The position numbers were made by a program, and so were the translations under genes. DNA of 6,855 bases from Gammaproteobacteria bacterium (lineage in GTDB: Bacteria; Pseudomonadota; Gammaproteobacteria; DSM-16500): the NCBI GenBank assembly GCA_021323555.1, contig JAJONP010000106.1, positions 1 through 6,855 of the forward strand. Reading direction: 5' to 3'. Below are positions 4,773-6,855 of this stretch, piece by piece. Below the pieces are notes generated by a model, which was not told the DNA's origin, searched no databases, and saw nothing but the letters and a program-made list of their open reading frames with translations. Position 1 is the first letter of the stretch. Each line of letters begins with the position of its first letter.

Positions 4773-6386
4773 GTGAATGATAATTTAATCCTGTTAGATA
4801 ATATATCACTGGCCTTTGGGTTGGATGTTTTATTAGATAAAATTAAACTTCAGATCGCATCGGGCGAACGCGTGTGTTTAATCGGCCGCAATGGCGCAGG
4901 CAAATCTTCTTTATTAAAAATAATAGAAGGTTCTCAGTTAGCAGACACAGGTACAGTTTGGCGTAAACCCCATTTGCGTTTAGCACGTCTTGCACAAGAA
5001 TTACCGCAAAAAAGCCAAGCCACTCTCTATGAATTTGTTGCAGAAGGCTTAGCAGAGACAGGAAAATTATTAACAGAATACCATGCGCTCACGCATAAAC
5101 TCATGCATTCGCACACAAAACAAGATTTAAAGAAATTACAATCATTACAACAAGCCATTGATAGTCAGAATGGTTGGCAACTTGAGCAAACTATCCAAAC
5201 TATTTTAACGCGACTCGAATTAGATCCCGATCAATTAGTCAGCACATTATCAGGCGGTTGGCAACGTCGCGCTGCATTGGCACAAGCGTTAGTCACTTCC
5301 CCTGAATTATTATTACTTGATGAGCCAACCAATCATTTGGATATTGAAGCAATTCAATGGTTGGAAGAACAATTAATGAATTGGAATATCGGTTTGATTT
5401 TTATTACACATGACCGTTCTCTTTTAAAGCGTTTGGCAACACGTATTATTGAGTTGGATCGAGGCCAATTAACATCTTGGCCTGGTGATTATGACAATTT
5501 CTTACGACGCAAAGAGGAAATGTTGAATGCAGAACATAATCAAAACATCGAATTTGATAAAAAATTAGCGCAAGAAGAACGTTGGATTCGTCAAGGCATT
5601 AAAGCACGTCGTACCCGTAATGAAGGCCGTGTCCGTGCCCTCGAAGCATTACGTAAAAAACGTTCTGAACGCCGCGAACTACAAGGTAAAGCAACCTTCA
5701 ACTTGAATGAAGCGCGGAAATCAGGAAAATTAGTCATAGAAGCGGAAAATATCATACATTATTTTGATCAAAGTAATCCCCAAAAATGTGCAATACAAAA
5801 ATTTTCATTACGGGTCATGCGTGGTGATCGCATTGCATTAGTCGGCCCTAATGGAATTGGCAAAAGCACTTTACTGAATATTTTACTCAAAAATCTTGAA
5901 CCTTCTGAAGGTAAAGTGATTCACGGAACTCAATTAAATATTGCCTACTTTGACCAATTACGTGAGGCACTGGATTTAGAAAAAACAGTCATTGATAATG
6001 TCGCTGAAGGGAATGACACTATCGAAATAAATGGCAAACAACGCCATATTATGAGTTATCTTGGCGATTTTCTTTTTACGCCAGCGCGTGCGCTCACACC
6101 TGTTAAAGCTCTTTCCGGTGGCGAATGTAATCGCTTACTACTCGCGCGTTTATTCAGTCGTCCAAGCAATTTATTAGTATTAGACGAGCCGACAAATGAT
6201 TTAGATATTGAAACACTAGAATTACTTGAAGAGTTACTCAGTCAATACCAAGGCACTTTATTACTCGTCAGCCATGATCGTTCTTTTTTAGATAATGTTG
6301 CGACCAGTCTGTTAGTTTTTGCAGGTCATGGAAAAATTATCGAATATATTGGCGGTTATTCCACGTTAACAGCCATAAAAAATTAA
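4773..6386 (+). CDS. uup: ABC-F ATPase, Uup-type, without C-terminal coiled coil
   Basis: A 537-residue soluble protein with two ABC ATPase domains. Domain 1: Walker A GRNGAGKS (38-45), signature LSGGW (159-163), Walker B with D183/E184 in LLDEPTNHLD, switch His213. The linker (about 240-310) has the ABC-F helical region with the Uup-like RQGIKARRTRNEGRVRAL (273-290). Domain 2: Walker A GPNGIGKS (358-365), signature LSGGE (447-451), D471/E472, switch His501. The closest family I recognise is Uup, which acts on ribosomes and in DNA transposition and repair in E. coli. E. coli Uup is about 635 residues with a C-terminal coiled-coil domain; this one stops just after YIGGY (525-529). The next base is 15 from a gene on the other strand, so the missing part is not lying nearby in another frame. 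The second signature reads SGGECNR where ERNR is usual. The start is GTG with a weak AAGAGA; no in-frame ATG lies just upstream. Confidence 0.9.
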   Translation: MNDNLILLDNISLAFGLDVLLDKIKLQIASGERVCLIGRNGAGKSSLLKIIEGSQLADTGTVWRKPHLRLARLAQELPQKSQATLYEFVAEGLAETGKLLTEYHALTHKLMHSHTKQDLKKLQSLQQAIDSQNGWQLEQTIQTILTRLELDPDQLVSTLSGGWQRRAALAQALVTSPELLLLDEPTNHLDIEAIQWLEEQLMNWNIGLIFITHDRSLLKRLATRIIELDRGQLTSWPGDYDNFLRRKEEMLNAEHNQNIEFDKKLAQEERWIRQGIKARRTRNEGRVRALEALRKKRSERRELQGKATFNLNEARKSGKLVIEAENIIHYFDQSNPQKCAIQKFSLRVMRGDRIALVGPNGIGKSTLLNILLKNLEPSEGKVIHGTQLNIAYFDQLREALDLEKTVIDNVAEGNDTIEINGKQRHIMSYLGDFLFTPARALTPVKALSGGECNRLLLARLFSRPSNLLVLDEPTNDLDIETLELLEELLSQYQGTLLLVSHDRSFLDNVATSLLVFAGHGKIIEYIGGYSTLTAIKN

Positions 6387-6400
6387 AACCAAGAATTTCA

Positions 6401-6625
6401 CTAGAATTCATTATCACCAGCGTTCCCAAAATGATGGCAATATTCTGTTTTACTTAGGCAAGGGTTCTTACCCGCATTAACATCCGTGCATCGGCAATAG
6501 TTTTGTGACTCGCTGCATGTGTTTTGTTGATAACTACCACACATTAAATCATCAGAGCAACTCCATACGCTAGAACTGCTCAACAAGCTTAACCAAGCTA
6601 CCATAACAAAAATAATTAATTTCAT
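6401..6625 (-). CDS. Small secreted cysteine-rich protein
   Basis: A 74-residue protein I cannot place in a family. Residues 1-22 are a signal peptide: K2, hydrophobic LIIFVMVAWLSLL, then SSSSVWS with a likely signal-peptidase cut after Ser22. The mature part of about 52 residues holds seven cysteines (23, 29, 37, 44, 46, 56, 63) and is acidic and polar, which suggests a disulfide-bonded periplasmic or secreted peptide; an odd count leaves one free or dimerising. V-W-S-C (20-23) is a poor lipobox because of Trp, so lipidation is less likely. The Shine-Dalgarno AAGGAAG (6639-6633) lies 7 bases before ATG and a TATAAT lies upstream. It converges on the ABC-F gene, with 14 bases between the stops and no visible terminator. 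Confidence 0.72.
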   Translation of the reverse strand: MKLIIFVMVAWLSLLSSSSVWSCSDDLMCGSYQQNTCSESQNYCRCTDVNAGKNPCLSKTEYCHHFGNAGDNEF

Positions 6626-6668
6626 AAAATCGCTTCCTTGACGGTTATTTGCTTTTGATTAAATAATT

Positions 6669-6674
6669 ATTATA
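6669..6674 (-). promoter_or_regulatory. -10 element for the cysteine-rich protein gene
   Basis: On the minus strand a perfect TATAAT lies at 6674-6669, about 43 bases before the ATG. The hexamer expected 17-18 bases upstream (near 6692-6697) is poor, so only the -10 is called. An AATAATTATT palindrome (6662-6671) overlaps it. Confidence 0.42.
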
Positions 6675-6725
6675 CCTTATTTCAGATACCTCAGGGCTTA
6701 TTCCTTGCGCATGTCAAAATAATGG

Positions 6726-6855
6726 TTATCCCTTTGAAAAATAACTAAATTCATGCCGGATTATTTCATAAGCACGTTTTAAATCTATTTCTGAAATACA
6801 ATACGGCGGTAATAAATAAATACTATTACTAATGGGACGGATAATTAATCCATGT
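6726..6855 (-). CDS. bioA: Adenosylmethionine-8-amino-7-oxononanoate aminotransferase, C-terminal fragment
   Basis: The minus strand from the right edge is open for 42 codons and ends at TAA (6728-6726). The peptide begins HGLIIRPISNSIYLLPPYCIS and ends YFSKG. The G-x-x-x-RP, N-x-(I/V)-Y-L-x-PPY pattern is the typical end of BioA, a PLP-dependent class III aminotransferase. BioA makes 7,8-diaminononanoate with S-adenosylmethionine as amino donor, two steps before BioB. Closely related class III aminotransferases share RP and PPY elements, but bioB at the other end of the window supports BioA. The PLP lysine and most of the protein lie outside the window. No terminator is clear in the 100 bases before the next gene. 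Confidence 0.75.
   Translation of the reverse strand, partial: HGLIIRPISNSIYLLPPYCISEIDLKRAYEIIRHEFSYFSKG

Overview
The window reads as a piece of an AT-rich gammaproteobacterial chromosome, most likely from the order Legionellales (the Legionella, Coxiella and Rickettsiella group and relatives). The main reason is an ankyrin-repeat protein with the architecture of AnkH/LegA3, a Dot/Icm type IV secretion effector: four N-terminal ankyrin repeats, a cysteine-protease-like middle with His, Asp and Cys in that order, a helical C-terminus and an acidic block near the end. A PmrA-like two-half-site box fits the same group. The species cannot be fixed from this sequence.

Layout, left to right. Minus strand, 1-1235: the first 44 codons of bioB (biotin synthase, running off the left edge), preceded 37 bases upstream by a complete type II (eukaryote-like) glutamine synthetase gene. 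A 300-base divergent intergenic region follows, with a candidate promoter for each side; the one facing right carries a PmrA-like box. Plus strand, 1536-2764: an L,D-transpeptidase-like outer-membrane lipoprotein, then an unrecognised 163-residue polar protein with its own extended -10 promoter. At 2765-2916 lies a 152-base foldback element with terminal inverted repeats. It is flanked by TAA on both sides, and the left TAA is the stop codon of the preceding gene. Plus strand, 2985-6386: the AnkH-like effector gene, a DUF378 two-helix membrane protein, and an ABC-F ATPase of the Uup type without the usual C-terminal coiled coil. A perfect hairpin sits just before the GTG start of the ABC-F gene. 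Minus strand, 6401-6855: a small secreted cysteine-rich protein, then the last 42 codons of bioA (running off the right edge).

How it fits together. The window is bounded by two biotin-pathway genes, bioA and bioB, both on the minus strand and about 6.6 kb apart. Between them are genes for nitrogen assimilation, the envelope, host interaction and ribosome or DNA maintenance, with no evident shared pathway. The parts with most to say are the effector gene, the PmrA-like promoter, the foldback element at a stop codon, and the glutamine synthetase-bioB pairing. No rRNA, tRNA, CRISPR array or complete insertion sequence was seen.
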